Shown: positions 1 to 13,161 of the stretch, in pieces
Layout: each line of letters begins with the position of its first letter
Position numbering within the stretch: position 1 is the stretch's first letter
From: Aplectana chamaeleonis
Lineage: Eukaryota > Nematoda > Chromadorea > Rhabditida > Cosmocercidae
Direction: 5' to 3'
Assembly: GCA_029168955.1 (NCBI GenBank)
Contig: JAPDOI010000380.1
Span: 632,079-696,078, forward strand
Length of the DNA stretch: 64,000 nucleotides
Position numbers and translations under genes: made by a program
Notes under the pieces: generated by a model
Databases searched by the model: none
Seen by the model: the letters and a program-made list of their open reading frames with translations, nothing else
Told to the model about the DNA's origin: nothing

Positions 1-1844
<1,844 letters not shown>

Positions 1845-2175
1845 CCGCTGGTCGTTTGGCTTCGCCAAATGAAGGGCCGGCGTTGCCGGCCCCCTTTTGT
1901 CGAACAGGTGGAGTATTCGTTTGCCTTCGCCATTTACGTCGTCGGCCGGCTGCACCGGCCAATGCCGCTGCTCGTTTGGCTTCGGCAAACGATGTGCTGG
2001 CATTCTCCATTAACCATGTGCAGTATTCGTTTGGCTTCGCCAAACTATGGGCCAGCTTCGCCGATTCCAGCCCTCCTCCATTAACCATAAGCAGTATTCG
2101 TTTGGCTTCGCCTAACGATGGACCCGCTTCGTCCGCCCCATTTCATCCAACATGAGCAGTAGTCGTTTCTACTCG
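1845..2175. repeat. Palindromic tandem repeat, about 56-66 bp period, six units
   Basis: Units begin near 1853, 1915, 1973, 2029, 2097 and 2161. Each is built on a short palindrome of the form CGTTTGGCTTCGCCAAAC, usually preceded by GTATTCG or GTCG. Between palindromes lie small GC hairpins such as GGGCCGGCGTTGCCGGCCC. Units are diverged, so this is an old array. Open frames through it are shadows. Confidence 0.8.
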
Positions 2176-2199
2176 CCAAATGAAAGGCAGCCTCGGTGG

Positions 2200-2745
2200 G
2201 TGACAATAACGTCTTCTGAAGCCCTACTGAGACCCCACATCACCCTGATCACGTCTTCTCATGCCCTACTGAGTCCGCACGCCAAAATGGTCAAGTCTTC
2301 TGAAGCCCTGTGCACTGAATCCCCACATCACCCTGAACACGTCTCCTGAAGCCCCACTAGATCCCCACGCCACTGTGATCACGTCTTCTGAAGCCCTACT
2401 GAATTCGCACGCCACCCTAATAACGCCTTCTGAAGCCCTACTGAGACCCCACATCACCCTGATCACGTCTTCTCATGCCCTACTGAGTTCGCACGCCAAA
2501 ATGGTCAAGTCTTTTGAAGCTCTGTGTACAGAATCCCCACATCACCCTGAACACGTCGCCTGAAGCCCTACTGGATCCCCACGTCACTGTGATCACGTCT
2601 TCAGAAGCCCTACTAAGACCACACATCACCCTGATCACGTCTGTTGAAGCTGAACTGAATTACCGCTCCACCCTTATCACATCTTCTGGAGCCCTACTGA
2701 GTTTCCACGTCACCCTTATCACGTCTCTTCAAAGAGCCACTTTGA
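2200..2745. repeat. 42-bp minisatellite with a 14-codon period
   Basis: About 13 diverged units of 42 bp built on GAAGCCCTACTGAGACCCC. On the + strand one unit reads SSEALLRPHITLIT; short insertions of about 4 bp in some units (near 2310 and 2520) move the frame, so the array is readable only in pieces. The - strand is also partly open (2266-2466). I treat it as satellite DNA whose period is a multiple of three, not as a proven gene. A second 42-bp array lies at 48750-50065. Confidence 0.85.
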
Positions 2746-3090
2746 AGACCAATCAAGAACAGCATCAAGTGCTTCCTGAAGCAACTAGGTCTCGTTAAGG
2801 GTTAAAATTTTTGAGTCGTCGGCATAAATAGAACAGCTTACCGCCTGAGGCAGACATTGCGACAAATCGTTTATATACAGTAGAAACATGATCAAGATGA
2901 TCCAGGCATGTGTGTGGTACGCCGCTGTTGGTGTCGTAGGTAATCGAGAAGGCACTATTGACCATAACTTTCTAGCTATTTTTATTCAGAAAGGAGTCTA
3001 AGAACTTCAAAAGGCATCCCCTAATCCCAAAAGATCGAAGTTTTAGTGAAAGAAGTTTGAGTGGAATTGAATGAAAGGTCCTTTTGTAGT
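2746..3090. other. Gene-free stretch
   Basis: I see nothing that can be supported here apart from weak similarity of the last bases to the foldback arm that follows. Confidence 0.3.
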
Positions 3091-3484
3091 CAACACCCAG
3101 AATTCCATGGCCACAGCTTCAAGACGAACAGCGTTACATATGGTGGACGGAGCCTGTTTTCATGCCCTGAAGGCACATAGGTGCGGTTTCGGGCATGAAA
3201 ACAGCATTCGGTAATTGGCTATCCGCATCCGCATGTGAAAGCGCACCCAAAATTTCATGGCCACAGCTTCAAGCCAAACTACGCTACATATGGTGGACGG
3301 AACCTGTTTTCATCCCCCTGAAGGCACAAAGGTGCGATTTCGGGCATGAAAACCATCTAGTGATTGGCTGTTCGAATGTGTCAACGCACCCCAAATTTAA
3401 TGGACGAAGCTTTAAGCAGAAGAGCGCTACATGGGGCGGGGTCCATCAAAAATCGATAGCTGTGAAATAATTACGAGTATTTAA

Positions 3485-4052
3485 AGGCATCGTTCGCGAT
3501 GAAATTCGTTTTTGAGTTTTCGACGTATAATGGAAGCTCTAGTATCCTACAACACAGCCACGTTGAGAGAACCGCGGAAAAGTTACTGAAAACTGCTTTT
3601 CCGGACCCCTTTCTCTTTGTTTTCAGACCCAATCCAACCAATCGACGCATGAGAAAGGAACAGTCGATCGTTACGAATCGCTGTGTTGACCCATGATCTC
3701 CCGATCAAATCCCGTTCGTCTTTCTTTCAGCTGATTTTTGGGGGAGAAAACATTGACCGATATGTGCAGAAAAGACTGTCATGACATAATCATATGATAT
3801 ATTTCACCAACTTTCACGCGTTTGTACTATATCACTTGCTGATCAATTACTTTCTTTTCTCATTTGGTGGGCGAACGTAACAGATGATCGACCCAAAGGC
3901 CAACCCCCGAACCCAGAAAGACGTTTTCAACTGGAAATAACTCCACTCCGGTTCAATTTTAAGACTGCAAACTCGGTGAGTGGCCTTATTAAGGTCCACA
4001 TGAACGATATAACACAAAAACAAGGATTTGGTTTTCAGCGCGCACGCTGCCT
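3485..4052. mobile_element. TTAA element with AGGCA ends, inside the foldback arm
   Basis: It starts AGGCATCGTTCGCGATGAAA, ends in the matching inverted sequence (TTTCAGCGCGCACGCTGCCT), and has TTAA at 3481-3484 and 4053-4056. The opposite arm of the host foldback runs through the same site with one TTAA, which supports an insertion that duplicated TTAA. It is 568 bp with no convincing coding region. Confidence 0.85.
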
Positions 4053-4210
4053 TTAATGAACTAGGGAGTTTCGCGTTGCTACAACGTGCGGAAAACCTAG
4101 TCACGGACCCATGTAATCAATTTTATTCTTTCAACCGGGTAAAAACTGTCTTTAAAGACCCATTTTTAGGTGTGATACAATCGATTCTATGACACCTAAA
4201 TCCATACAAA

Positions 4211-4244
4211 TTAGGTGTGATACAATCGATTGTATCACACCTAA
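4211..4244. repeat. Perfect 34-bp palindrome at the foldback centre
   Basis: The half-site is TTAGGTGTGATACAATC followed at once by its reverse complement. A decayed version of the same palindrome lies at 4168-4200. Related TATCACACC segments recur near 4893 and 6608. Confidence 0.9.
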
Positions 4245-4655
4245 AAATTATTCTTCAAAGATCGTTTTTAACCGGCTAAAAGATGAAATCAATTACTTGC
4301 GTCCGCGACTAAGTTTTCCGCACGTTGTAGCAACGCTAAACTCCCTAATTCAAATTTCGTTAAATACTTGTAATTATTTCACAGCTATCGATTTTTTCAT
4401 GGACCCCACCCTATGTAGCGCTGTTCGCCTCGAAGCTGCATTCATAAAACTTTGGGTGCATTTTCACATCCGGATAGCCAATTATTATACGTGGTTTTTA
4501 TGCCCGAAACAGCACCTATGTGCCCTCAGGGCATGAACCAGGCGGCACCCACCCTATGCCGCTGTTCAGCTTAAAGCTGTGGCCATGAATTTTGGGTGCG
4601 TTTTCACATCTGAACAGTCGATTACTAAATGTGGTTTTCATGCCTTTGGTGTCAT

Positions 4656-5017
4656 TGTCGCAGGAGAGTTGTTTTGTCTGTTTTCGTGGAAAACATTTAT
4701 TTATTGCATTATTAGGATTAATTGATACAATCGATGCATCAGTGTAGTCTTGATCTAAAAATTCGTTCACTATAAAAAATTGCGAAGTGAGGACCTCCCC
4801 CCACCGGTCGTCACCATCACGTTTTCCAGAGAGGGGGGGGGGGGGCTGAGCAAATCGCTTGACTTGGGTGGGGGGTCGGACCAATGCTGGGTTGTATCAC
4901 ACCTCGCGCCGTAGCCTGATTGCCGCTACGACTCCGCGATAGTGCCACTTCGGTCCCTGTAGGAGCCAAAGCCGCTTCCTCGAGAAGCCGCAGCAGCGAT
5001 TTCTTTGATTTCCACGA
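4656..5017. other. Gene-free stretch with a poly-G run
   Basis: It contains a run of about 12 G near 4838 and a segment with TATCACACC and GCCTGATTG that resembles 6600-6640. It may be the body of the hAT-like element whose end follows, but I cannot find a left end. Confidence 0.35.
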
Positions 5018-5293
5018 GGTCCCACATGTCTTGTTTTTGTTCATTTTATGCCTTGAAGTGGAGCTACCCCCCTGAATTGGAATAATTTGAAATGTTGGGA
5101 ATTATTGAAATGTTGACAAAAATATTGGAAAAAAGGGAAAAAAAAGTAGTGCGGCACATGTGAATAACTTTCGGGTCAATCTAAGGAATGAGGTTTCTTG
5201 CCGTTTGCCGACTGCCGTTTGCCGGCAATTTTTGGGATTTTCTTGCCGATTGCCGTTTGCCGAAATCCTAAAATCGTTTTCCACACATCCCTG
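5018..5293. mobile_element. Right end of a hAT-like element (GCCGTTT heptamer type)
   Basis: This stretch is collinear with 58256-58500, the right part of the complete element at 56827-58500. It ends in ACACATCCCTG, one base different from the GCACATCCCTG tip of that copy. Before the tip is a 7-bp-period array of GCCGTTT variants. I found no matching left end upstream, so the copy is truncated or its other end has diverged. Confidence 0.75.
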
Positions 5294-5429
5294 TTTCCAA
5301 CAGTGGTCGCTTCGTGGCAAACCTCCTACATCGCTGGGTTGCGACGACGAAATCCTCTGTTTTACTGTTTCGCTGCTAGAGGAGCGACTCTCGATGGTCG
5401 CTGATCATCGCTCCATCGCTGCCATTAGG

Positions 5430-5830
5430 CCCCGGTCAGAGTTGGTGTACGCCTACGTTTCCGCCGAGGGAGTTCGCGCAAGGAAAAGTTCAATGGGAAA
5501 ACGAACGTTTTATGCGGGACATCACTCTGACTCATGCGCCAGCATCAGGTCAGTGGATGAGAGACGGCGTCTCGTCCGTAACGCCAGAAAATGCGAGGTG
5601 TGCCTGGAATACTGTGCTGGTGGCAGGAGCCGTAAGAATGAAACGCGCGATGCTTTCATTGCCGCGAGTTCGACCACCATTCGTCTTTGTGTGAGCTGCC
5701 AGAATTGAGCGTCGAACTTCATGATCGCCTGAACAATGCTTTTGAAGACATTTGACACTGCACTTTGGAGATTTTGGAGGAAGAGTTTCGCCAATTCGAA
5801 TAGAAGTCGTGCGGCGGAGTATCGTCGCGA
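5430..5830 (+). pseudogene. Retrotransposon gag fragment with zinc knuckles (BEL/Pao-like)
   Basis: Read with frame changes, this stretch gives a GHHSDSC segment, a CEVCLEYC segment and a clean CX2CX4HX4C knuckle (RCFHCREFDHHSSLC, coded near 5650-5690), followed by a Glu/Leu-rich helix-like stretch. The order of small Cys/His units followed by a CX2CX4HX4C is typical of gag from nematode BEL/Pao elements. At least one frameshift separates the Cys units, and the open frame on the opposite strand is a shadow. The family assignment is inferred from motif order and spacing. Confidence 0.55.
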
Positions 5831-6031
5831 CGATCTCGTGATCATTTGTTGTTTTATATGATATGAGAATCTTCTATGTTTATAAATGTAGGAAAGCGGC
5901 TATAAAGGTGGACAGAGATTGCGGGGTGATATGCTGTGCCTTTTCTCTTAGGGTCTCAAGGGCGCTGTGGGATTGGTTAATATGTTGAGCACCATTTATC
6001 CAGGCTTTCTTATTTCACATGTATATGATCC

Positions 6032-6053
6032 GGTTAAATTACCCAAGTTTGAG
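6032..6053 (+). other. SL1 spliced-leader sequence copy (one mismatch)
   Basis: The 22 bases match the canonical nematode SL1 leader at 21 positions, with A for T at position 5. The following bases are ATCATAAACG, so the GT donor that follows SL1 in SL RNA genes is missing. I also saw no convincing Sm site with a flanking stem at the usual distance. It is either the 5' end of a reverse-transcribed, trans-spliced mRNA or an SL RNA pseudogene. Confidence 0.8.
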
Positions 6054-7649
6054 ATCATAAACGAGTGCGCAGAGTTTGGATCAGACGCAGTGGTACAAGG
6101 AAAATCCGCGTGGCAGATAGATATTTGGTATTCCTAGAACAACCGATTTAGAATACTGAACACCACCGTTGCTGACATGTCCAGGAGCGCTTATGTGACA
6201 CACTTTACACGTACACGTCACCGCTTCCACGTCAGAGTCATAAGCGATAGCCATGCTACTGTCGCCTATTGCCTTGCATACTTTCTCCACCAGTAAATTA
6301 TCACATCTTCTTGTGAGTTCCTGCCTCATTTTTACATCTCCACATCATATCCTGCCTCATTTTTACATCGCCTCATCATGTCCTGCCTCATTGGTTTTGT
6401 GCAGTTGTTTCGTTCACTCTTCAGTTTTTTTTTCTCCAATCTTACTTCGCACTCTCAGTTAGATCTCCAGTTTCATTTTGACATCTTATTGCGATCTCAT
6501 TTTGCCCTCGATTTTTATACTAACGGTATGGCTCTCGAATCCTCCCCTGATAGAAGTACATCTTGGTCCCTGATTGGTCGATGGGTCCGACCCCCCCCCC
6601 TCTGTGATATATCACACCACACGCCGAACCCTGATTGGGTAGTCGGCTGGCTCTCCGCACGCAACTAAATATTTGCGAAAACCGTTCAAACCTCAACGAA
6701 TACAGCGTCGAATGCGCTGCGCATCCCAATAGGTAATTAGGAAGCTGATTCTTTAACTTCGTCTTATAGTGAATACCCTTACCCAAAGGTTTAGCGTTGA
6801 CGAATCCCTCAGATGGTACGCGACGCAGTCAAATGACTCGAAAACTGCAGTGCTACTGTAAATTAGCAAAAATAAGCCTCTAATACTAGTTGACGCCCAC
6901 TATAAATACTCGCACTGGCGCGTAGCTTGAGTATGATTAATTTTTACACGTGGGCAGACTAAGAGTTCTCGAGCGCACCCGCTTTTGTGGAGCGGGGTAA
7001 TGTTAGCCCCAACTGTGCCATGCGCGCAAACTCTAAATAACCTTCATTTCCACGCTACTCGCAGTCCTATTATCACAATCGAAGGTGCGAAGCTGTTGTT
7101 TTTCGGAAATTTCAACTACGAAAATGAAGAAATCATTCTCAAAACCACACCGCTTCTATGATAGTGATACAGAAAAGTGCGAGTAGCGGGGAAATGGAGG
7201 TTACGTGTTACAACTTATTGCAAAGCAGATGGTACAGAACTCAAATAAGATGAGGTGCCACCAAATTGATGGTGAGGCTATAAGGCATGATAATTCATTT
7301 ATACTCTTACGGCACAGCCGCGCGGTAAAAGCGTGACTTTTGGCACTGAGGAGTAGTAGAGTGTTCAAACCGGCAGTTATCCCGCAATCAGTGTCAGAAT
7401 ATGTACACTAGGGAAGAGCATGTCCGCTCCGACTGCATCTATGTACGTACCCCTTGCACAGACATATTGAGCTCTTGATAGAGCAGTCGAGCCTTTAGTG
7501 CCTGGGGAAAGGAAGGTTAGAGGAATATTTTTCATCTCTTCGCACTCATAATCTGCCTTTCTTGAGCGTTTATACTTCTTGATTTGAAGAAGTGTAAGGC
7601 TTTAAAAATTCAACAAAAGAAGAAAAGATCACATGGAAAATTAACAAAA
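6054..7649. other. Gene-poor stretch; one unassigned 82-codon frame on the - strand
   Basis: A - strand frame at 6081-6329 encodes 82 residues with a CTCKVCH segment; I do not recognise it and there is no supporting context. If the SL1-like site marks the 5' end of a retrocopy, the copy would run rightward, but no + strand frame supports that. CATTTTTACATC repeats loosely at 6325-6370, and a poly-C run lies at about 6590. The remainder shows nothing I can support. Confidence 0.3.
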
Positions 7650-7659
7650 AAGTTCATAG

Positions 7660-7822
7660 TTGTGAAAATTTTCGAATAGCGTACGCGGATACACTTTGAT
7701 TTTTGAAAATTTTCTGTTTTCTGTTCTCTGCCCATTTCTGCAGATTTTTTTGTTTTCTATTTTCTGTCAAACTAGATTTTCTGTTTTCTGTTTCGAAAAA
7801 CATTTTTCTCCGCACAACTCTG
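7660..7822. mobile_element. hAT-like element end (TTTTCTG heptamer type)
   Basis: The tip, read from 7822 leftward on the - strand, is CAGAGTTGTGCGG, related to CAGGGATGTGCGG of the element at 56827. Subterminal sequence at 7700-7790 is a 7-bp-period array of TTTTCTG and variants. The flanking octamer GTGCCGAT (7823-7830) would be the target duplication, but I found no left end carrying it. Confidence 0.5.
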
Positions 7823-7936
7823 GTGCCGATAACCAAACGCCTGCAAGGAAAATAATGAAATAAAGAACAATCACTATACTTAAAGGCTATCATTTATTTG
7901 AAGGCTGTTTTAGTTCACTTCTCTTCTGTAAAAAGG

Positions 7937-7993
7937 CGTAATTCTCACGTTTCATGGCGCGCGCCGCTGGCGCCATGAGTCGTGAGAATTACG
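7937..7993. repeat. Hairpin-forming inverted repeat
   Basis: CGTAATTCTCACG at the left pairs with CGTGAGAATTACG at the right, and inside it CATGGCGC pairs with GCGCCATG around a short GC loop. Total 57 bp. It may be a very short MITE; no clear target duplication is seen. Confidence 0.7.
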
Positions 7994-7999
7994 AATAGA

Positions 8000-9255
8000 A
8001 ACCATGGAATTTCGCGGTTTTACAGCGTATACATCCCTTAATCGCGGTCTCATGATTTCGTGACGTCGGTTCGCTTCAGTCGGCTCGGATCGCACTGATT
8101 GCTCTGATTCCTCTTGGTTCACCTTGCTGAGGCGAAATCTCGGTGCACATATGTTCGAAGATACGTGCACAAGGTATGATCTGACGCAAACTACACTATT
8201 AAGAGGGAAACAAACGGCCAGTGCGGGTTCGTATCGACTTTACCCGGCCTATGGCCAAGCGAAATCAGGCGTGTTCTACATATGGTCAAAGAAGTGGGCG
8301 GCGAAGCGGTCTTATCGTTTAGCGAAGCTACAATACCGCTCGTAGGATTTGGTCAGAAGGCGCGCGAGGTCGGGTTTGAGCGTCTTTTTCGTCTTTTTCT
8401 TATAACTTGCTTCAAAATCAACTCTGAGCGAAACTATGGTGATATTCGGGATCCTGGTGTCAAGGGCTACCAAATAGTGTAGCCCTTGTTCGGGTTTCGT
8501 TTTGAACTAACGAAGTTTGACAGGCAGGGTATACTGTATATTACCATTTGATGGAAGAGGGGGGCTCGGCGTCCTGTGTCTGCGTCCTCGTGGCTCCCAC
8601 CACACCGTCTGCAACGCGCTGGCCGTCTGTGGCCTCGCCGACTCGCGTGCTGCCTTTCCCCTGCACACGTTCGGCCTTGCACTTTCCCCTATTCATGCTT
8701 TCTCTCCCACCAATGTCAGCAGCGCTGATTTTCGCCGGTCCCTCAACCAGCAACTCAATCGTCGTGGGTGCGTTCACTACCCAATGCGCCCGGCACTAAT
8801 CGACGTATGTTACGTAAACATAGCTCGCCTCCGTCGGTGGCGCGCGCTCGCGTCGCGGCTTCGCATTGGAGCGCTCTTTCTCACAACACAGTGCAGTGCC
8901 ATACCCATACACTATTCAAGCTAGGTGACTTGCGATATTTAGTGTATGTGAGGAGTACAAAGGCCTCTGTACAGCGTTGATAACTATTGATAACTGCAGT
9001 ATACAGGATATGTCGCTCAAAAACGCGATTCTCGCGAAAAATACTAACCTGAGTTCACAATTACTCAGCAACCCTGCAGAGAGTCAGTCGTGCAGTAACT
9101 GTATCGTACGAGCTAGAAACTTTGAGCAGGAGCTGTAAAATTCGTGCAGGACCCACTTCTTTTCGGCTTCCACGTCTTTAAATCTACATATTGTCCTTAT
9201 AGGGTTGAATAGATATTGGGCTAGATAAATGTAAACAATACACACATTCTACGAC
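8000..9255. other. Gene-free or unassigned stretch, CpG-rich at 8500-8900
   Basis: Overlapping frames of 78-135 codons occur on both strands in the CpG-rich patch, but none has a recognisable domain and their overlap suggests composition rather than coding. Nothing else can be supported. Confidence 0.3.
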
Positions 9256-9258
9256 AAC

Positions 9259-9396
9259 TTCAAGGCACAGCCCAACCTCAAAATCGTTTTCCGTTCTTCT
9301 TGCTTAGCTTTGTGAGGATTTCGGGCTGATCACAATGGTGTCTCCAGAATCGCTAAGAACCCACCACGGACACAGCCATTATCTATCGTGACCACT
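9259..9396. mobile_element. Possible short remnant of a TTAA/AGGCA element
   Basis: The left edge reads TCAAGGCACAGCCCAACCTC, close to one end of the element at 53799-54276. The right edge reads ATCGTGACCACTGCCT, like the ends of the AGGCAGTG group. The two edges belong to different subfamilies, so this may be a deletion product or a chance pairing. Confidence 0.35.
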
Positions 9397-9471
9397 GCCT
9401 TCCGCTGTGTAGAAAGCGGGATCAATTCACATATTCGCTGTTTCAGCAGGGAATCATAGACCTGCTTTTAA

Positions 9472-9861
9472 AGGCAGGGTCCGGGCAGAATTTCGATTCT
9501 GAGATTTTCCGCTGAATCTGTGCTCATGATACAGGTAGTCCGAAGGAACATGCGAAAACTGCATCAAAACCGGTCTTCTTCAAGTTACTCCAGCCACTTC
9601 CGTTAGCCGGTGATCCAGAAAAGTGTGGCCATCGCCCATATTTTAGCGGTTGTCCACGCATTCTTCAAAAGTGCTGTGTAATTATCGTTCATTCCAGCCA
9701 TGATTATCATGCTGTGAATACGGTAATCCCTGACTTTCAGGCTGCTTTCTCCAGAAATACGGACTTAGAGTTTGTGAAAATTTTGCACGGTGTCGAGCTA
9801 GACCAGCTCAATCTATCTAACCCGAATTTCGGTGGTGTCAAAATCTGGCCGGACCTTGCCT
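9472..9861. mobile_element. TTAA element, AGGCAGGGTCCGG type
   Basis: TTAA at 9468-9471 and 9862-9865 flank a 390-bp segment with ends AGGCAGGGTCCGG and CCGGACCTTGCCT. It has no coding capacity that I trust. Confidence 0.8.
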
Positions 9862-9865
9862 TTAA

Positions 9866-10657
9866 GATGCAATGATCATGCACAATGCTAAAATCTGCGG
9901 CTCTACGCTGACTCACGCCATGGATCACATACCATTTCCTAGCAGATGGTGAAATTTCTCCGAAAAAAAGCATAATCTAATAGGCATCGATGCTGTACCC
10001 TTGAAGCATGCGAGGTGGATTGGTCATCTTTATTTTCTCTTTTATATTTTGACTGCCAATTATCTCGATGTTGTCATTTATTGTGTTATTTTGCATTTGA
10101 AGTACAATACCGCCGCTATCCAAGGGAAAAAATGGGCGAAATGGGCAAAGTGGGCAACTAAAGCGTCTTTCGTCCACAACTCGCCTCAAAGTGCTCCGTT
10201 TTCAAATTCAAAAACGCCGAAATGTACACCGTTGAAGTTTCACCTTGCACGCTATGATTTCAATACGTATTTTCATACTAATATTTTGCTTACTTTGGAG
10301 GTTTGCGCTCATTGATTTTACCTGCTCAGTTAAAAATTCTAAGCTTTCTTGTGTGGTTCATGCGATTGCGGGAAAATGTAGTGAGCGCAGTAGTACCGGC
10401 TTTATTTATTGCCCTTGATTAAATATCAAAGGAGCCAATTCATAAGATTTTCGGAAAGATATTCCTCGACATTCTGTGTGAGCCAGGTATCCCTTAATAA
10501 TTAAATTACAGATACGTGCTCAATAAACGTTGTTTCAGCCATTCATGAGGGGAATAGGCGGAAGTTGCGAAATCCATGATTAATCCAGTCAAGCTTTTTC
10601 CTTAACCCTGAAGCATATTGAATTGATCTTCCAATACGAGAAGACTGGGGGAAGGCA
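9866..10657. other. Gene-free stretch
   Basis: It contains a 9-bp period at 10126-10160 (ATGGGCGAA, ATGGGCAAA, GTGGGCAAC). I see no gene, and the 104-codon + strand frame at 10001-10315 has no recognisable feature. Confidence 0.3.
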
Positions 10658-11458
10658 GTCGTGCCGCGGCCCACCTCTCGCCACAATATGCACGGTGGAT
10701 CGCCGGAGATGAAGAGATGGACCGCAGTCTGATCACAGTAACAAAGGGAAGGTTTCACCCCGCGCTCATGCTCAAAACCCTCTGCCACGCGGTTACGCCA
10801 ATATAGGCCCTGCGGCCTTCCTAAAACCCACCCAGGGGGGATTAGTGGGAAGTTTTGGTCTGCACCGTCAAAAGGGGACGCTACCAGTTACGACGAATGA
10901 AGCCGACTTCTCGACGAATCAACATGAAATCAATACATACGACAATTAACCAAATACGCACCTCGTGCGACGTCACTGACGTTTAACATCAAACCACTGA
11001 GACTTTTAGTGCTAGGTGTTTATGTACGGCGGATGTTACGGTGAGCAATGAGTGAGTTATGATGATAAAACGTACTTAGTACTACGATGATGAGAGAGGG
11101 TTACAAAGTCACCTAGTTCTTAACTAGAAGCCCGTGCCCTTACGAATACTGCTAGCGGGTCAACCGGAAGCCAACTATCTGTTGACGACGTGGAATGACC
11201 GCGACTGGAACGGCGATAGACGGGGTGCGATAGATCTGCAGGCCACCCCTGCAGCAGCAGGAGATGACGAGCCCGCACGGACGACGAGACGAATCGGCGA
11301 CTGACTTGGGGGAGCACACCCTCTCTCTGGCGGCGGTAGGGCGAGTCGATATCACGGCTGTGATTGACCGCCATCGGAGCATACGTGCAACGTAGTTCCC
11401 ATGATTATCAGGCAGTGCCACACGTTTCAATATTCATAATCATGCGTAAGTCACGACA
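10658..11458. repeat. 0.8-kb dispersed repeat, copy 1 (LTR-like ends)
   Basis: It matches 33404-34247 closely and collinearly over its whole length, starting GTCGTGCCGC and ending GTCACGACA. Copy 2 begins TGTCGTG and ends CACAACA, the TGT...ACA form of a long terminal repeat, but neither copy has a clear 4-6 bp flanking duplication. A solo LTR is one reading; an unclassified interspersed repeat is the other. It lacks a recognisable protein. Confidence 0.75.
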
Positions 11459-11997
11459 CTGGGTGGTATTAGAAGAGAAAACGGCTGCGATGGTCTTGGT
11501 TTTCCCTACCTAAGAAAAAACATACATAGCTCATCAAGGGTAGAGTCGCGAATCCGGGTACGGCGACGCGGCGGGCAATGCCACGGGTGTTGTGCGCCAC
11601 AGGTCGGGTGATGCTCATTGGGCTACAGGCTTCGAGGTTGGGTAAGCATGACGAGACGAGTTTGTTAGGGTCGGCCAGTTAAACTAAGTTAGAGGGCAGA
11701 GATTTGAGGATGAAGAAAACCTAAGTACGATGCGTACGTTCACAGTTGTTAAAAATATACGAAAAATCAATGTTGATGTGAGGTTATCGCGGGGATGATG
11801 TTGTGTGGTGAGTTGACGATGAAGCGGTGATGTGACGATGAAGTGCTGAGTATGGGCTGACGAGGTATGCATGATGAAGTGAGTTCCTGACGATATGGCG
11901 ATGACGAGTGATGATCACGATTCCAACACAGACGAAAATGTACATACATGACAACGATAACAAAAAATAACGATGATAATCCATTCCACTTCATGCG
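11459..11997. other. Gene-free stretch rich in GATGA/ACGATG
   Basis: From about 11690 the + strand is full of GATGA and GACGATG motifs. The same composition resumes on the far side of the LINE (16091-17100), suggesting that the LINE inserted into one such region. No gene is seen. Confidence 0.4.
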
Positions 11998-12190
11998 TTG
12001 ACCGTGCAAGGTCGGTGGAAGCTGCTCTCTCCGATTCGTCTCTGGCCATTCCTGGATAGCCTCGTCAGCAGTGAGGTCTACAATCAGCGAGGAGATCTAC
12101 GACTGTATCAACAAGACAAGAAGACCTGCGTTTCCCTTCGTGGCAAAGGGTATCTTCAACTGGACTTATCGGCTCTTGCCTCCTTGACAG

Positions 12191-12980
12191 GTGAACGACT
12201 TCCGATTTTGGTGTGTGGATTTCTTGGAACTTATTAGCGATCTGCGTCGATCACGAACGACCCGTGATCAGCTTTTGTGCTTGCTTATTCGGTCGTCTCA
12301 CCAGGGGACACATATGTCCATTCCGTCAACGCAACTGCACTCGTCAAATGGTATCTCACGTTTGGATGCTGCTATTCAAGAAGTCAACTCGTCGACAACA
12401 GTGCCAGACTGCATCAAGAACGCATTCAATGTGCTCACGAACGAACTTGTCATGATTCGTCGTGAGAGAGATAGCCTTCGTGAGGAGAATGCTCTGCTCC
12501 GTTAGCCCCTTAACTCACTTATCAATGCCATTGATTCACCTCTTGAACCGAGTTCAACCACAAACATCACTCCCTCTCAGAATAATGATTTTCATGAGTG
12601 TGAAAGATTAAGATCTGTTATCATTGGTGGCATACCCGAATCAAGACATCCTGAGATTTCTTCAAGGCTCGGGTATGACTGGAGTAGCGTTATGAATGTT
12701 CTATCTCATCTCAATATAGAGTGCTCTCCAGTTTCTGTGTTTAGGTTAGGCGATCCCAATTCTAGCACACGTAGATTTTTGAAGATTATTGAAGGTTGTA
12801 CTCCCTTGTACTCGCTTCCAAAAACTAGCGGTAAAGAGAGCTTCTCGGCTATGGTTCTCCTTCGGGAAAGGAGTACTCCTTCGGGAATCCCTGACTAAAG
12901 CGGAGCTAAATCGGCGTCGAGAGGAGCGTTTGAATCGTAGAAATACTAGCGTTTGAATCGTAGAAATACTTACTCCTCAA
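12191..12980 (+). pseudogene. LINE ORF1 (coiled coil plus RNA-binding-like region), broken
   Basis: An ATG at 12314 or the upstream frame at 12191 leads into a Leu/Arg/Glu-rich stretch (LVMIRRERDSLREENALLR) that looks like a coiled coil. A TAG at 12503-12505 interrupts the frame, which then continues to a segment RSVIIGGIPES and VFRLGD, as in ORF1 proteins of CR1/L2-type LINEs. Near 12860 a short duplication of CTCCTTCGGG shifts the frame, and at 12925-12970 a 23-bp unit is present twice in tandem. The family role is binding the element RNA in a ribonucleoprotein. As it stands it cannot make an intact protein. Confidence 0.65.
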
Positions 12981-13161
12981 CTCCAGCTGTACAGGTTCTT
13001 CGGGCTAGTTCTGACCAAGGGGACTATAGCTCACCTTCCCTCGCTGGTGGTGGAGCGGTTCACCTGAGTTCGGAAAGCGCGATTACCATGTGCACGCAAG
13101 GAAGTTCATTAAACCTCCAACCGGGTGATAGGACTCCCCATCATTCTTTAAACTGGGTGAT

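Larger units (their letters stand above)
3091..4655. mobile_element. Foldback element with long inverted arms built of ~175-bp repeats
   Basis: The left arm (about 3091-3480 plus 4057-4200) is inverted in the right arm (about 4205-4655). The outer part of each arm is a tandem repeat of about 175 bp, with motifs such as TTTCATGCCC, CTGAAGGCACA and AGCTGTGGCCATGAA. Inner arms match almost base for base around GCACGTTGTAGCAACG and meet at two near-perfect palindromes at 4168-4200 and 4211-4244. The left arm is split by a TTAA element (3485-4052); the right arm shows the unfilled site. A further copy of the 175-bp unit is at 47275-47465. No transposase was seen, so the element is non-autonomous. 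Confidence 0.8.

Noticed and set aside
6065..6100. Resemblance to a cDNA-library adapter after the SL1 site
   Set aside because: Only scattered similarity (GCAGTGGTA, GCGCAGAGT) in the wrong order; chance is likelier.
6032..6140. Functional SL1 RNA gene
   Set aside because: No GT donor after the leader and no clear Sm site with flanking stem; ATATTTGG at about 6121 is not enough.
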